The translations under genes and the position numbers were made by a program. From assembly GCF_903969135.1 (NCBI RefSeq), contig NZ_LR824569.1, forward strand, positions 3,183,001-3,247,000: 64,000 bases of DNA, written 5' to 3'. Origin of the DNA: Chryseobacterium sp. JV274. Lineage in GTDB: Bacteria; Bacteroidota; Bacteroidia; Flavobacteriales; Weeksellaceae. Every line of letters starts with the position of its first letter. The first letter of the stretch is position 1. A model generated the notes under the pieces. The model saw only the letters and a program-made list of their open reading frames with translations, searched no databases and was not told where the DNA came from. Positions 36,897 through 44,701 of this stretch are shown here, in pieces.

Positions 36897-37472
36897 ATGA
36901 AAGAAGCTTATTTTCTGGATCAGGATTTCGAAAACACAGACTTTTCTCAATTAGAAAAAGGCGAGTACGAAAACTGTACTTTCCGAAACTGTAATCTTGA
37001 GTATGCAAACCTTTCCGGATTCAGCTTTACAGATTGTGAATTTATGGAGTGTAACCTCAGCATGGCAAAGATTGTGAGGACAGCTTTTCATGATGTGATT
37101 TTCAAAGAATGTAAAATGTTTGGACTCCAGTTTAATGATTGTAATGCATTCGGATTATCTTTTGCATTTGATGGATGTGCTTTAAATAATTCTGTTTTCT
37201 ATCAGACATCCATTAAGAAAACGGTTTTCAAAAATTCCAGGTTAATTGAAGTAGACTTCACAGAATGTGATGCTTCAAATGCTGTCTTTAGTAATTGCGA
37301 TCTGTCGGGCGCTGTTTTCGAGACTGCAAACCTTGAAAAAGCAGATTTCAGGACATCGGTCAACTATTCAATAGATCCGGCTTTAAACAGGCTTAAAAAG
37401 GCCAAATTCTCGCTTTCTGAAATATATGGACTCTTGTATAAGCTGGATATTGAAATTGATAAGAACAACTGA
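36897..37472 (+). CDS. Pentapeptide-repeat protein
   Basis: 191 residues from ATG 36897 (MKEAYFLDQDFENTDF); an in-frame TTG 24 bases earlier is less likely. Repeated pentads of the form A(D/N)(L/F)xx run through the chain (CTFRNCNLEYANLSGFSFTDCEFMECNLSMAKI, CDLSGAVFETANLEKADF), predicting a right-handed quadrilateral beta-helix. Relatives include DNA-mimic proteins such as Qnr that protect gyrase, but many have no known role. The repeat is Cys- and Phe-rich. A single gene between rodA and nothing else on this strand. Confidence 0.88.
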   Translation: MKEAYFLDQDFENTDFSQLEKGEYENCTFRNCNLEYANLSGFSFTDCEFMECNLSMAKIVRTAFHDVIFKECKMFGLQFNDCNAFGLSFAFDGCALNNSVFYQTSIKKTVFKNSRLIEVDFTECDASNAVFSNCDLSGAVFETANLEKADFRTSVNYSIDPALNRLKKAKFSLSEIYGLLYKLDIEIDKNN

Positions 37473-37618
37473 CTTCTGAATCGTTAGCTTAGCGCTTCAA
37501 TTCATAGATGCAAAATGTAATATTGAATTAATAGGAGTGGGTTTTAGCCCGCTTTTTTCTTTAGGAATATTCCTCCTTGGTTTTAGCTGAAACTTAGTCA
37601 AAATTCAAGCATATAAAA

Positions 37619-37642
37619 AAGCCATCAGAATTCTGATGGCTT
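37619..37642 (-). terminator. Terminator of NlpC/P60 gene
   Basis: Perfect dyad with core GCCATCAGAATTCTGATGGC, flanked by AA and TT, followed by six T in the minus direction; 28 bases after the stop codon at 37670. Confidence 0.85.
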
Positions 37643-37669
37643 CATTATTTAAATCAATTATTTATAAAA

Positions 37670-38380
37670 TTAAAAATTTGCTGGTGTAGCGGGAGTAATT
37701 GCTGCTAAGTTATTGTAAGCTTCTCCTTCTTCGTTGATCACTCTTTTGGCGAATCTGAACTTAGGTCCCCAATAAGAATCATTCAGTGAAGAAATCATTA
37801 CTCCTTTTGATGTTGCTGCGTGGATAAACTTAATCTCTCCCTCTTCAGTAACACTTTCTACAATACCTACGTGAGAAATTCTTCTTCCGTGAGAAAAGAA
37901 AATCAAATCTCCTTTCTGTAGTTCTCCTTTTTCAATTCTTTCTCCTTCCTGAGCCTGAGATGCTGCTACTCTAGGTAAGCTAAGACCTGCTGCTGCTCCG
38001 AATACAGAAAGAACAAAAGCTGAACAATCTATACCGTTTCTTGTAGTCCCTCCATATCTGTAAGGAGTTCCAAGGTATGTTTCAGCTTCTTCAAGGATAC
38101 CGTCAATGGTTTTATTATGTTTGATTGCTTTTGCAATCTCAGAATTCTTAACTGCTTTTTTAGCACTAGCGATAGATGCAGCCTTTTCAGCCAGGAAAGA
38201 GTCGATAAGTTTCTGCTTATCCTGCTCCATTCTTTTGTTATCTATAGAAGCTAGTTTGGCATCTGTTTTGTATTCTTTTGTGTAAGTTGCTGGTTTTGAA
38301 ACCACATAATTTGTAGCACACGATTGCAATGAAACTGTAGTAACTAAAGCAACTAAATAAAACAAAACTCTTTTCTTCAT
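37670..38380 (-). CDS. NlpC/P60 (C40) peptidase lipoprotein
   Basis: 236 residues. Lipoprotein signal ending in SLQSC (Cys21). A Lys-rich helical linker (about residues 35-90) is followed by a C40 domain with GTPYRYGGTTRNGIDCSAFV (catalytic Cys near residue 119), ISHVGIVE (catalytic His) and FIHAATSKGV (third polar residue). Members cut the D-Glu-meso-DAP bond in stem peptides of peptidoglycan, so this is likely a periplasmic endopeptidase of cell-wall turnover. Single-gene unit. Confidence 0.92.
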   Translation of the reverse strand: MKKRVLFYLVALVTTVSLQSCATNYVVSKPATYTKEYKTDAKLASIDNKRMEQDKQKLIDSFLAEKAASIASAKKAVKNSEIAKAIKHNKTIDGILEEAETYLGTPYRYGGTTRNGIDCSAFVLSVFGAAAGLSLPRVAASQAQEGERIEKGELQKGDLIFFSHGRRISHVGIVESVTEEGEIKFIHAATSKGVMISSLNDSYWGPKFRFAKRVINEEGEAYNNLAAITPATPANF

Positions 38381-38381
38381 A

Positions 38382-38389
38382 TATATTTG
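38382..38389 (+). promoter_or_regulatory. -7 box of the candidate small RNA
   Basis: TATATTTG on the plus strand, exact consensus. A start of transcription about 7-8 bases later falls at 38397, the first base of the closing stem of the candidate RNA. No TTG -33 element is visible. Confidence 0.35.
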
Positions 38390-38396
38390 ATTATCC

Positions 38397-38573
38397 GTGT
38401 TAAAAAGGAATATTTATTTTCAAAAGCAATACAAAAGTAGAGATTCCGAATAAAAGACCCCTGATATGATAATTGTCAGGATCTTATTTTAACACATTTT
38501 AACATATGATTTGCATATGTTAAAGAAAAATAAACCGCAACAGCCTGTTTTTGGCAAGTGTGCGGTTTTTTTT
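38397..38573 (+). ncRNA. Candidate structured small RNA of about 177 nt
   Basis: There is no plus-strand gene here, yet a complete transcription unit can be drawn. An exact -7 box ends at 38389. The RNA would begin with GTGTTAAAA (38397-38405), which pairs perfectly with TTTTAACAC (38487-38495), with four more pairs inside after a bulge, enclosing about 70 bases. An 11-bp hairpin follows (38498-38508 with 38514-38524), then a terminator hairpin (38532-38539 with 38561-38568, AAACCGCA stem) with eight T. The size and closed-rod shape recall 6S RNA, but I cannot confirm a family. No open reading frame of note lies inside. Confidence 0.4.
38432..38439 (-). promoter_or_regulatory. -7 box of NlpC/P60 gene
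   Basis: TACTTTTG on the minus strand, exact consensus, about 52 bases before the ATG at 38380. It lies inside the candidate small RNA on the other strand. Confidence 0.4.
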
Positions 38574-38668
38574 ATTAAGATTCTTTAACAAACGATATCG
38601 AATTTCTTCTATATATCAGGTTTTATAATGTAAAGCTTTCATTTTCATGACTGTTAATAAAACAAAAA

Positions 38669-38694
38669 AAATTCCCCGGAAAACCGAGGAATTT
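38669..38694 (-). terminator. Terminator of glutamine synthetase gene
   Basis: 11-bp stem (38669-38679 with 38684-38694) around AAAA. One position pairs only as G-U in the minus-strand RNA, which assigns it to that strand; a T run follows. It lies 26 bases after the stop codon. Confidence 0.85.
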
Positions 38695-38720
38695 AAACTA
38701 ATATGGAACTTTACAGGACG

Positions 38721-40916
38721 TTATTTTGTAAACAACATTTCTCTGTATTTTGTCATCGGCCAAAGCTCATCGTCTACCATCATTTCAAGATCATCAGAAG
38801 CTTCTCTGATGACATCAAATAAAGGAATTACTTTGGTGCAGTAAGATTCTGCCTGCTTTTGGCTATTTGCTACAGCTTTCGCTGCTTCTCTCGCTTTAAT
38901 AAGATCTTCAACACCAAGTTTAATCTTGGAAACGTTTTCAGAGATATTCGTAATTAAACTCATTTGCTCTTTTGCCAATGTTTTGAATTCTTTATCTTCA
39001 AAAATATCTTTTAGACCTTTTACGTTTTCAATTAATCTGTTCTGATATTTTAAAGCAGAAGGGATGATGTGATTTCTTGCGATATCACTTAAAACTCTTG
39101 CTTCAATATCAATTACAGTAGAATATTTCTCTAATTTGATTTCGTTTCTTGCTTCAACCTCTCTGTGAGTAAATACTCCAATCTCTTCGTAAAGGGCAAC
39201 GAACTTTTTATCCATTTCCTGTTTAAGTGCTTCAGGAGTGGTTTTTAAGTTGTTTAAACCTCTTTTCTTAGCTTCTTTTGCCCAGTCATCAGAATATCCG
39301 TCACCTTCAAACATAATGCTCTTACACTGTTTGATGTACTCTCTCAATACATTGAAGATTGCTTCGTCTTTTTTAAGACCAGTTTCAATAAGAGTATCCA
39401 CTTCTTTTTTGAAGTCTAATAATTGTTTTGCAGCAATCGTGTTCATTACTGTCATAGACTCTGCACAGTTAGCAGAAGATCCTACTGCTCTGATTTCAAA
39501 TTTATTTCCGGTAAATGCAAACGGAGAAGTCCTGTTTCTGTCTGTATTATCTAACAGGATTTCAGGAATTTTTCCAACTACATTTAATTTAAGATCTGTT
39601 TTTTCGTCCGGAGAAAGTTTTCCTTCTGTTACTTTTTCCAGTTCTTCCAGTACTCTGAACAGCTGGCTTCCGATGAATACGGAAATAATTGCTGGCGGAG
39701 CTTCGTTGGCACCTAGTCTGTGGTCATTGCTGGCAGATGCAATACTTGCTCTTAAAAGGTCAGCGTATTCATAAACTGCTTTGATTGTGTTGACGAAGAA
39801 TGTTAGGAACTGTAAGTTTTTCTTTGGGTTTTTCCCAGGGCTTAATAAGTTTTCTCCAGTGTCAGTTGCTAAAGACCAGTTGTTGTGTTTACCACTTCCG
39901 TTTACGCCTGCAAATGGCTTTTCATGGAATAAAATATGGAAATGATGCTTGTGAGCAATTCTTGCCATGATGTCCATCAATAGGGAGTTGTGATCTACAG
40001 CAACGTTTACTTCTTCAAACATTGGAGCCAGCTCAAATTGGTTGGGAGCTACCTCGTTGTGTCTTGTCGTTACAGGGATACCCAATTTCATACACTCTAT
40101 TTCCAACTCTTTCATGAAATTCATTACTCTTGTAGGGATAGAACCGAAATAGTGGTCGTCTAGCTGTTGTCCTTTTGCCGGAGAATGTCCAAGCAATGTT
40201 TTACCTGTTAATACAAGGTCCGGACGGGATTGATATAATGCTGAATCTACAAGGAAATATTCCTGTTCCCAGCCTAAAGTAGGAGTTACCTTTGTTACGT
40301 TTTTGTCAAAATACTGCATTACGTTAGTGGCAGCTTCGTCTACAGCATTTAAAGCTCTTAAAAGAGGGGCTTTGTAATCTAACGTTTCTCCTGTATAAGA
40401 AATAAAGATAGATGGGATACATAATGTAGTTCCCATGATGAAAGCAGGAGATGTAGGATCCCAAGCGGTATATCCTCTTGCTTCAAAAGTATTTCTGATA
40501 CCTCCGTTAGGGAATGATGAAGCATCTGGTTCCTGTTGGATCAATAGGTTTCCACTGAATCTTTCAATAGCTCTTCCTCCTTCAATAGGGGTAAAGAAAG
40601 AGTCATGTTTTTCTGCCGTCGTTCCTGTTAAGGGCTGAAACCAGTGGGTATAGTGCGTTACACCTTTGCTCATCGCCCAGTCTTTCATTGCTACAGCTAC
40701 CTGATCAGCGATATGTCTCTGGATTTTAGTTCCTTTTTTTACCGCATCCATAATAGAATTGAATGCTTCTTTTGTTAAATATTCTCTCATGGTCTCTTCT
40801 GAGAAAACATTTGTACAGAATAATTCTGACAATTTTGCAGGAACCTCAACAGAGTTATCTTTTCTGAAGTCCTTAAATGGTAGGGTTTCTAGTGCTTTGA
40901 ATCTTAAGGTTGACAT
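38721..40916 (-). CDS. glnN: Glutamine synthetase type III
   Basis: 731 residues, the size of GSIII, the large dodecameric glutamine synthetase common in Bacteroidota. It makes glutamine from glutamate, ammonia and ATP. GSIII-type features are the N-terminal KDNSVEVPAKLSELFCTNVFSEETMREYL, the THWFQPLTGTTAEKHDSF block, GWEQEYFLVD, TTRHNEVAPNQFELAPMFEE, the HEKPFAGVNGSGKHNNWSL ammonia/glutamate region and NRTSPFAFTGNKFEIRAVGSS. The start has an exact -7 box 23 bases upstream. Single-gene unit. Confidence 0.96.
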   Translation of the reverse strand: MSTLRFKALETLPFKDFRKDNSVEVPAKLSELFCTNVFSEETMREYLTKEAFNSIMDAVKKGTKIQRHIADQVAVAMKDWAMSKGVTHYTHWFQPLTGTTAEKHDSFFTPIEGGRAIERFSGNLLIQQEPDASSFPNGGIRNTFEARGYTAWDPTSPAFIMGTTLCIPSIFISYTGETLDYKAPLLRALNAVDEAATNVMQYFDKNVTKVTPTLGWEQEYFLVDSALYQSRPDLVLTGKTLLGHSPAKGQQLDDHYFGSIPTRVMNFMKELEIECMKLGIPVTTRHNEVAPNQFELAPMFEEVNVAVDHNSLLMDIMARIAHKHHFHILFHEKPFAGVNGSGKHNNWSLATDTGENLLSPGKNPKKNLQFLTFFVNTIKAVYEYADLLRASIASASNDHRLGANEAPPAIISVFIGSQLFRVLEELEKVTEGKLSPDEKTDLKLNVVGKIPEILLDNTDRNRTSPFAFTGNKFEIRAVGSSANCAESMTVMNTIAAKQLLDFKKEVDTLIETGLKKDEAIFNVLREYIKQCKSIMFEGDGYSDDWAKEAKKRGLNNLKTTPEALKQEMDKKFVALYEEIGVFTHREVEARNEIKLEKYSTVIDIEARVLSDIARNHIIPSALKYQNRLIENVKGLKDIFEDKEFKTLAKEQMSLITNISENVSKIKLGVEDLIKAREAAKAVANSQKQAESYCTKVIPLFDVIREASDDLEMMVDDELWPMTKYREMLFTK

Positions 40917-40938
40917 GTTTGAGTGATTTTTTACAGGG

Positions 40939-40946
40939 CAAATTTA
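40939..40946 (-). promoter_or_regulatory. -7 box of glnN
   Basis: TAAATTTG on the minus strand, exact consensus, 22 bases before the ATG at 40916. Confidence 0.45.
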
Positions 40947-41376
40947 CAAAAAAAATGAATCGAAATCATTTTAACCCTAAAATTTTTAGGGGTGTTTTGA
41001 AATTTTATATAATTTAAACGCTTGTTTGGGCGTTTTTGACAGGGTGGTTTCCTGGTTTGTTGGTAAAAGTTAACATTCGCAGGCTTGAAAAATTAAAGAT
41101 ATTAACTTTAACTGCACAAAAAAGAAGATACAATCCAAAGAGAATCATGGAATTGTATAGCATTAAAATTACAATTATTTTAAACTAACTCTTGATTTTT
41201 TTTCTGAAAATAAATAAAAAATCGGATGTTCAATAGAAAATGAGCACAGAAGAGGATTAAAATAATACTATAATAAGTATCTGACAAAATAATAGGGCGA
41301 GTTAAAAAAACCGCTTATCTATAGGTTTTAAACAACTTATTAAAAGATAGTTAAAATAAGTTGAGTGGAGATTTTG
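40947..41376. other. Intergenic region glnN / 563-residue gene
   Basis: About 430 bases with no supported gene. It includes a weak 6-bp hairpin (41016-41035) with a short T run on the plus strand, and AT-rich sequence leading to the -7 box at 41377. No small reading frame is convincing. Confidence 0.45.
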
Positions 41377-41384
41377 TATATTTG
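41377..41384 (+). promoter_or_regulatory. -7 box deciding the start of the 563-residue gene
   Basis: TATATTTG, exact consensus, 15 bases before ATG 41400. It lies downstream of an alternative in-frame TTG at 41361, so translation must start at the ATG. Confidence 0.5.
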
Positions 41385-41399
41385 TGTGAAATTTATTTT

Positions 41400-43091
41400 A
41401 TGACAAATTCTAGAGCAAGAGAAACAACGGAGGCTATTGAAAGACTATACATTTCTATGAGACACTTATTTTATAGAGGGTTTTTCAAGCCAGGAGGAGT
41501 TTCAGGAGAAAGCATCAGAAGCTTGCTGAAGACAATCAACCCAGAGATTTATGGTACCATGAATATTCCAAGCAAATTGGAACTTGACGGGTTGATGTAT
41601 GTTTTAGACAGACTTCCGGAAGGGATTGAAGAATGTGCTTTTATTCATCTTACATCAGATGAAGGGTTTGATAAAGGAAGTTTCGAACCTATTGTTCCAA
41701 AGAAAAGAAGAAGAAACTGTTATAGAATAGACGAACACCAGATGAATATTGAAGTTCTTTTGGGCCGTTCCGAAATTTATGACATTCTTACCCACCTGAC
41801 ATTCCTGTTTATAGAAGCTGATAAAATCCGTAACCTGGCATTCATTCAGGATGAAAACTGGAAGCCGACCCGTGCCTTTAAGATTATCGAAGAGGTGGTG
41901 AAAGGAGAAAAGAAATTCAGTAGAAAAGAAAAAGAGGTGGCACTTATTCATCTTTCTTCTTTAATAGGACGATCTTTTGATGAAACGTTAAATGCTTACA
42001 ATACTTTCGGTGATGATCATAATCCTGACCGTTTATTCAAAATCATCTACAACTTAGGAAAAGTAAGTCTTGAAGATGCCAAAAGCAGCAGAGAAAGAGA
42101 AATTCATTTCAGTGCTATATTAAAGGAAAGAGTAGGGCACCACTATTTTGGTGAGAAATGGGCGAATAAAGTGAAAGAGGTTTTGTTTGAGAATGATCTT
42201 CATATGAGACCTTTGCATATTATTTCTGCCAATATGCATTCCGTGAAAAATATGCTGTATGCCAATAATGTCCTTAAAAAGAAGCAGCATCATGAGATCG
42301 ACTATAAACTATACGAAGACATCTCCAACAAAAAAGAACTTCGTGATAAAGTATCAAAGTATGCTTTGGAGGAAGGGATGATCCATATTGCTGATAAGAG
42401 TGGAAGTAATATAGATGTTCAGATTATAGATCTGAGCAAGACAGATCTGAAGAATACGCCATTTGCAGACAGTAAGTTTACAGGAGATGATGTGATTATG
42501 GTCTTCGATTATGCTTTCGGAGAGCAGGCTTTTGAGGTAATGGATGAACTTTTAAGACCTTTTGAGCATAAAGGGGAAATCTATATGATGAAAGTGAAAT
42601 CTGTTTCTATTATGGGTAAAGCAGGAATTCTTACAGGAGAAAAAGGAGATATTATGATTCCTACTTCTCATATCTTTGAAGGAACTGCAGACAACTATCC
42701 ATTTGAGAATGCATTGAAGCTGGAAGATTTCAAAGATGATGAATTAAAAGCTTTTGAAGGTCCGATGATTACTGTTTTAGGAACTTCACTGCAAAACAGA
42801 GATATCTTATCCTACTTTATGAATACTTCATGGAAAGCGATTGGGCTTGAAATGGAAGGAGCACATTATCAGAAAGCAATTCAGGTAGCTTCAAAGATCA
42901 GACATCATATTTCACCGGATCTGTTTGTAATGTATGCTTATTACGCTTCTGATAATCCATTGGAAACAGGAAGTACATTATCTTCAGGAGGACTAGGACT
43001 TACAGGAGTAAAACCAACCTATCTGATCACTTTAAGAATTCTTGAAAAGATTCTAAGAAGTGGAAAGAAAGAAGTTTCTGCTAAGAAATAA
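41400..43091 (+). CDS. Protein of unknown function with nucleosidase-like C-terminal part (possibly DUF6909)
   Basis: 563 residues from ATG 41400 (MTNSRARETTEAIERLYISMRHLFYRGFFKPGG). The N-terminal half is mostly helical with no motif I know. The C-terminal third (VIMVFDYAFGEQAFEVMDELL ... GKAGILTGEKGDIMIPTSHIFEG ... TVLGTSLQNRDILSYFMNTSWKAIGLEMEGAHYQKAI) resembles the purine-nucleosidase/phosphorylase fold; GLEMEGAH recalls the MEGA motif of MTA/SAH and AMP nucleosidases that contacts ribose. From memory this is the DUF6909 family of Bacteroidota, unverified. Substrate unknown. Strong codon regularity and a terminator show that it is a real, single-gene unit. Confidence 0.8.
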   Translation: MTNSRARETTEAIERLYISMRHLFYRGFFKPGGVSGESIRSLLKTINPEIYGTMNIPSKLELDGLMYVLDRLPEGIEECAFIHLTSDEGFDKGSFEPIVPKKRRRNCYRIDEHQMNIEVLLGRSEIYDILTHLTFLFIEADKIRNLAFIQDENWKPTRAFKIIEEVVKGEKKFSRKEKEVALIHLSSLIGRSFDETLNAYNTFGDDHNPDRLFKIIYNLGKVSLEDAKSSREREIHFSAILKERVGHHYFGEKWANKVKEVLFENDLHMRPLHIISANMHSVKNMLYANNVLKKKQHHEIDYKLYEDISNKKELRDKVSKYALEEGMIHIADKSGSNIDVQIIDLSKTDLKNTPFADSKFTGDDVIMVFDYAFGEQAFEVMDELLRPFEHKGEIYMMKVKSVSIMGKAGILTGEKGDIMIPTSHIFEGTADNYPFENALKLEDFKDDELKAFEGPMITVLGTSLQNRDILSYFMNTSWKAIGLEMEGAHYQKAIQVASKIRHHISPDLFVMYAYYASDNPLETGSTLSSGGLGLTGVKPTYLITLRILEKILRSGKKEVSAKK

Positions 43092-43114
43092 TTGTAATTT
43101 AAAATTATAATATC

Positions 43115-43146
43115 AACCTCAGATGTATTTTGCATTTGAGGTTTTT
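43115..43146 (+). terminator. Terminator of the 563-residue gene
   Basis: 11-bp stem (43115-43125 with 43133-43143) containing one G-U pair in the plus-strand RNA, 7-base loop and a T run. Confidence 0.8.
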
Positions 43147-43154
43147 TGTATTTG

Positions 43155-43175
43155 TAGATCCTTGACAAGGATCTA
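43155..43175. repeat. Palindromic intergenic repeat, CTTGACAAGG core
   Basis: TAGATCCTTG-A-CAAGGATCTA, perfect 10-bp arms around one base, between two converging genes. The core CTTGACAAGG recurs in the larger inverted repeat at 44520-44564, so these are probably copies of a dispersed element. Confidence 0.5.
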
Positions 43176-43180
43176 GTCTT

Positions 43181-43825
43181 TCATTTAATATATACTGTTA
43201 ATTCTGTTATTCTTTTTAAATCAACATTTTGTAATTCCGGACCAGAACTGAGTTCATCAATAACGATATGATCACCGGATTTCAGATTAAAAATCTTTTC
43301 TTTAGCAGATTTGTTAAATTTGTCACTATTATTAACCATTGGTTCTTCCTCATTAATTTGGTAGCGAAATTTCGTGACCTTTCCCAACTTAATAACTAAT
43401 TGGGGAATGAAATATTCTATTTTAGAATTAGCAAGTTCTTCTTTTGATAAAGTAATTTTTTCAATTTTGTTGTTAATACTTGCGAAAGGATTGTTAATGT
43501 TTAATATTCGATATTCTCTTTTATCTGTGATTGCTTTACCTTTAACAAAACCGGTTATTGTAATTTCCATTGAAGAACCTAAACCTGGAGTAATGAAATA
43601 TTTATTTTCACTCTCTTTATAAACCCCCGGTCCGCTTACTTTTATACTATCAGACTTGGGCATATAGATTGTCAGATGATTTTTAATACCTCTGTATAGG
43701 ATATTAAGTTTTTCATTTTCTATGATAGATTTAATATTTGAATCTTTTGAAGATAAAATATGTTTTTTGGGTGTACAATAAATGCAAACACATAAAATAA
43801 GAGTACAGTAAATAAATTTTTTCAA
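43181..43825 (-). CDS. Lipoprotein-like protein resembling the C-terminal domains of GldM
   Basis: 214 residues. N-terminal hydrophobic signal (MKKFIYCTLILCVCIYC) with a plausible lipobox at the last Cys. The mature part (NEKLNILYRGIKNHLTIYMPKSDSIKVSGPGVYKESENKYFITPGLGSSMEITITGFVKG, then REYRILNINNPFASI, and a final SSGPELQNVDLKRITELTVYIK) follows the pattern of the periplasmic beta domains at the C-terminus of GldM, the type IX secretion motor protein, whose sequences have the same order of NVLY-G-N, F-V-I-P-P and GPDG-R-L blocks. There is no GldM transmembrane helix or full length, so it is a free-standing domain. Role unknown. Confidence 0.6.
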   Translation of the reverse strand: MKKFIYCTLILCVCIYCTPKKHILSSKDSNIKSIIENEKLNILYRGIKNHLTIYMPKSDSIKVSGPGVYKESENKYFITPGLGSSMEITITGFVKGKAITDKREYRILNINNPFASINNKIEKITLSKEELANSKIEYFIPQLVIKLGKVTKFRYQINEEEPMVNNSDKFNKSAKEKIFNLKSGDHIVIDELSSGPELQNVDLKRITELTVYIK

Positions 43826-44002
43826 AAGAATGATAAATTAATTTGCTAAAATATATAAATTTCTATAATAGGAGTTTTTTTATGAAACAATATTTCATCT
43901 TATTATCACTATTCATGGTCCTTAACAAAACTTATTTAAAAATTACTCATCATCATGTGTGAAATCTTTATTAGTTGTAAAATCCACTAGAGTAAAAATA
44001 AT

Positions 44003-44010
44003 TATCTTTA
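44003..44010 (+). promoter_or_regulatory. -7-like box of DinB gene
   Basis: TATCTTTA, one base from consensus, 14 bases before ATG 44025. It supports that start over the upstream in-frame GTG at 43959. Confidence 0.4.
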
Positions 44011-44024
44011 GGAAAATTAAGAAT

Positions 44025-44492
44025 ATGAGCCCAACATTACAACTCGCTAAAAGATTCAGAGAAGTTATGCTGGATGGTCTCTGGATCGCCAATACTAATT
44101 TTAAAGACCAGCTTTCAGACGTTACCTGGGAACAGGCGGTGAAGAAGATTGATTCTTTAAATACCATTGCTATGCTCACTTCTCACATTGATTATTATAT
44201 TGCAGGCATCGTCAATGTTTTTGAAGGAGGTGATCTCGAGATCAAAGATAAATTCAGTTTTGATCTTCCTCCCATAGAGTCTCAGGAACAATGGGAAGGA
44301 TTGTTAAATAAACTTTGGATAGATTCTGAAAAGTTTGCAGCATTACTCGAACAGATGCCTGAATCTAAGCTTGATGAGGTATTTGTTGATGAAAAGTACG
44401 GGACTTACCGAAGAAATATTGACGGAATGATTGAACATAGCTATTATCATCTGGGACAGATTACTTTAATTAAAAAACTTTTGAAAAACTAA
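44025..44492 (+). CDS. DinB-family protein
   Basis: 155 residues from ATG 44025 (MSPTLQLAKRFREVMLDGLWIANTNFKDQL). Four-helix-bundle DinB/YfiT-like fold: the metal-binding His positions can be placed in LTSHIDYYIAG and in MIEHSYYHLGQITLIKK near the C-terminus. Members bind a divalent metal and include thiol transferases and putative bacillithiol S-transferases, but the substrate cannot be told from sequence. Single gene, followed by a large inverted repeat. Confidence 0.82.
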   Translation: MSPTLQLAKRFREVMLDGLWIANTNFKDQLSDVTWEQAVKKIDSLNTIAMLTSHIDYYIAGIVNVFEGGDLEIKDKFSFDLPPIESQEQWEGLLNKLWIDSEKFAALLEQMPESKLDEVFVDEKYGTYRRNIDGMIEHSYYHLGQITLIKKLLKN

Positions 44493-44519
44493 TAAGAGAT
44501 TCACGGAGATACTTCCAAA

Positions 44520-44564
44520 GCAGTGCACCTTGTCAAGATTTTAAACCTTGACAAGGTGCACTGC
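44520..44564. repeat. 18-bp perfect inverted repeat with CTTGACAAGG core
   Basis: GCAGTGCACCTTGTCAAG (44520-44537) and its exact complement (44547-44564) around a 9-base loop. It is 28 bases after the DinB stop codon. Only a weak A-rich tract follows, so it is not a typical rho-independent terminator, although it could slow or protect transcript ends. It shares the CTTGACAAGG core with 43155-43175. Confidence 0.6.
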
Positions 44565-44701
44565 AAATAAAGCTCAAAAAAAATTTAACAATTCAGAGTG
44601 AAATCCATCTAAAACCATAACAAACAGAATAAAATCTCAAAATAACTCCTATTTGAGATTCTTATTAAATTACATACCTTTAAAAAAAAATAAAATTTTA
44701 A

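Noticed and set aside
39238..39774. Plus-strand reading frame of 178 residues
   Set aside because: Antisense shadow of glutamine synthetase III, with no promoter or recognisable product.
41016..41035. Hairpin with short T run in the glnN upstream region
   Set aside because: Only 6 bp of stem, and no plus-strand transcript can be drawn in front of it.
43882..43962. 26-codon reading frame (MKQYFILLSLFMVLNK)
   Set aside because: It has a purine-rich stretch upstream and a signal-like start, but it ends after 26 codons and has no terminator; it may be a relic of a signal peptide. Too little to call.
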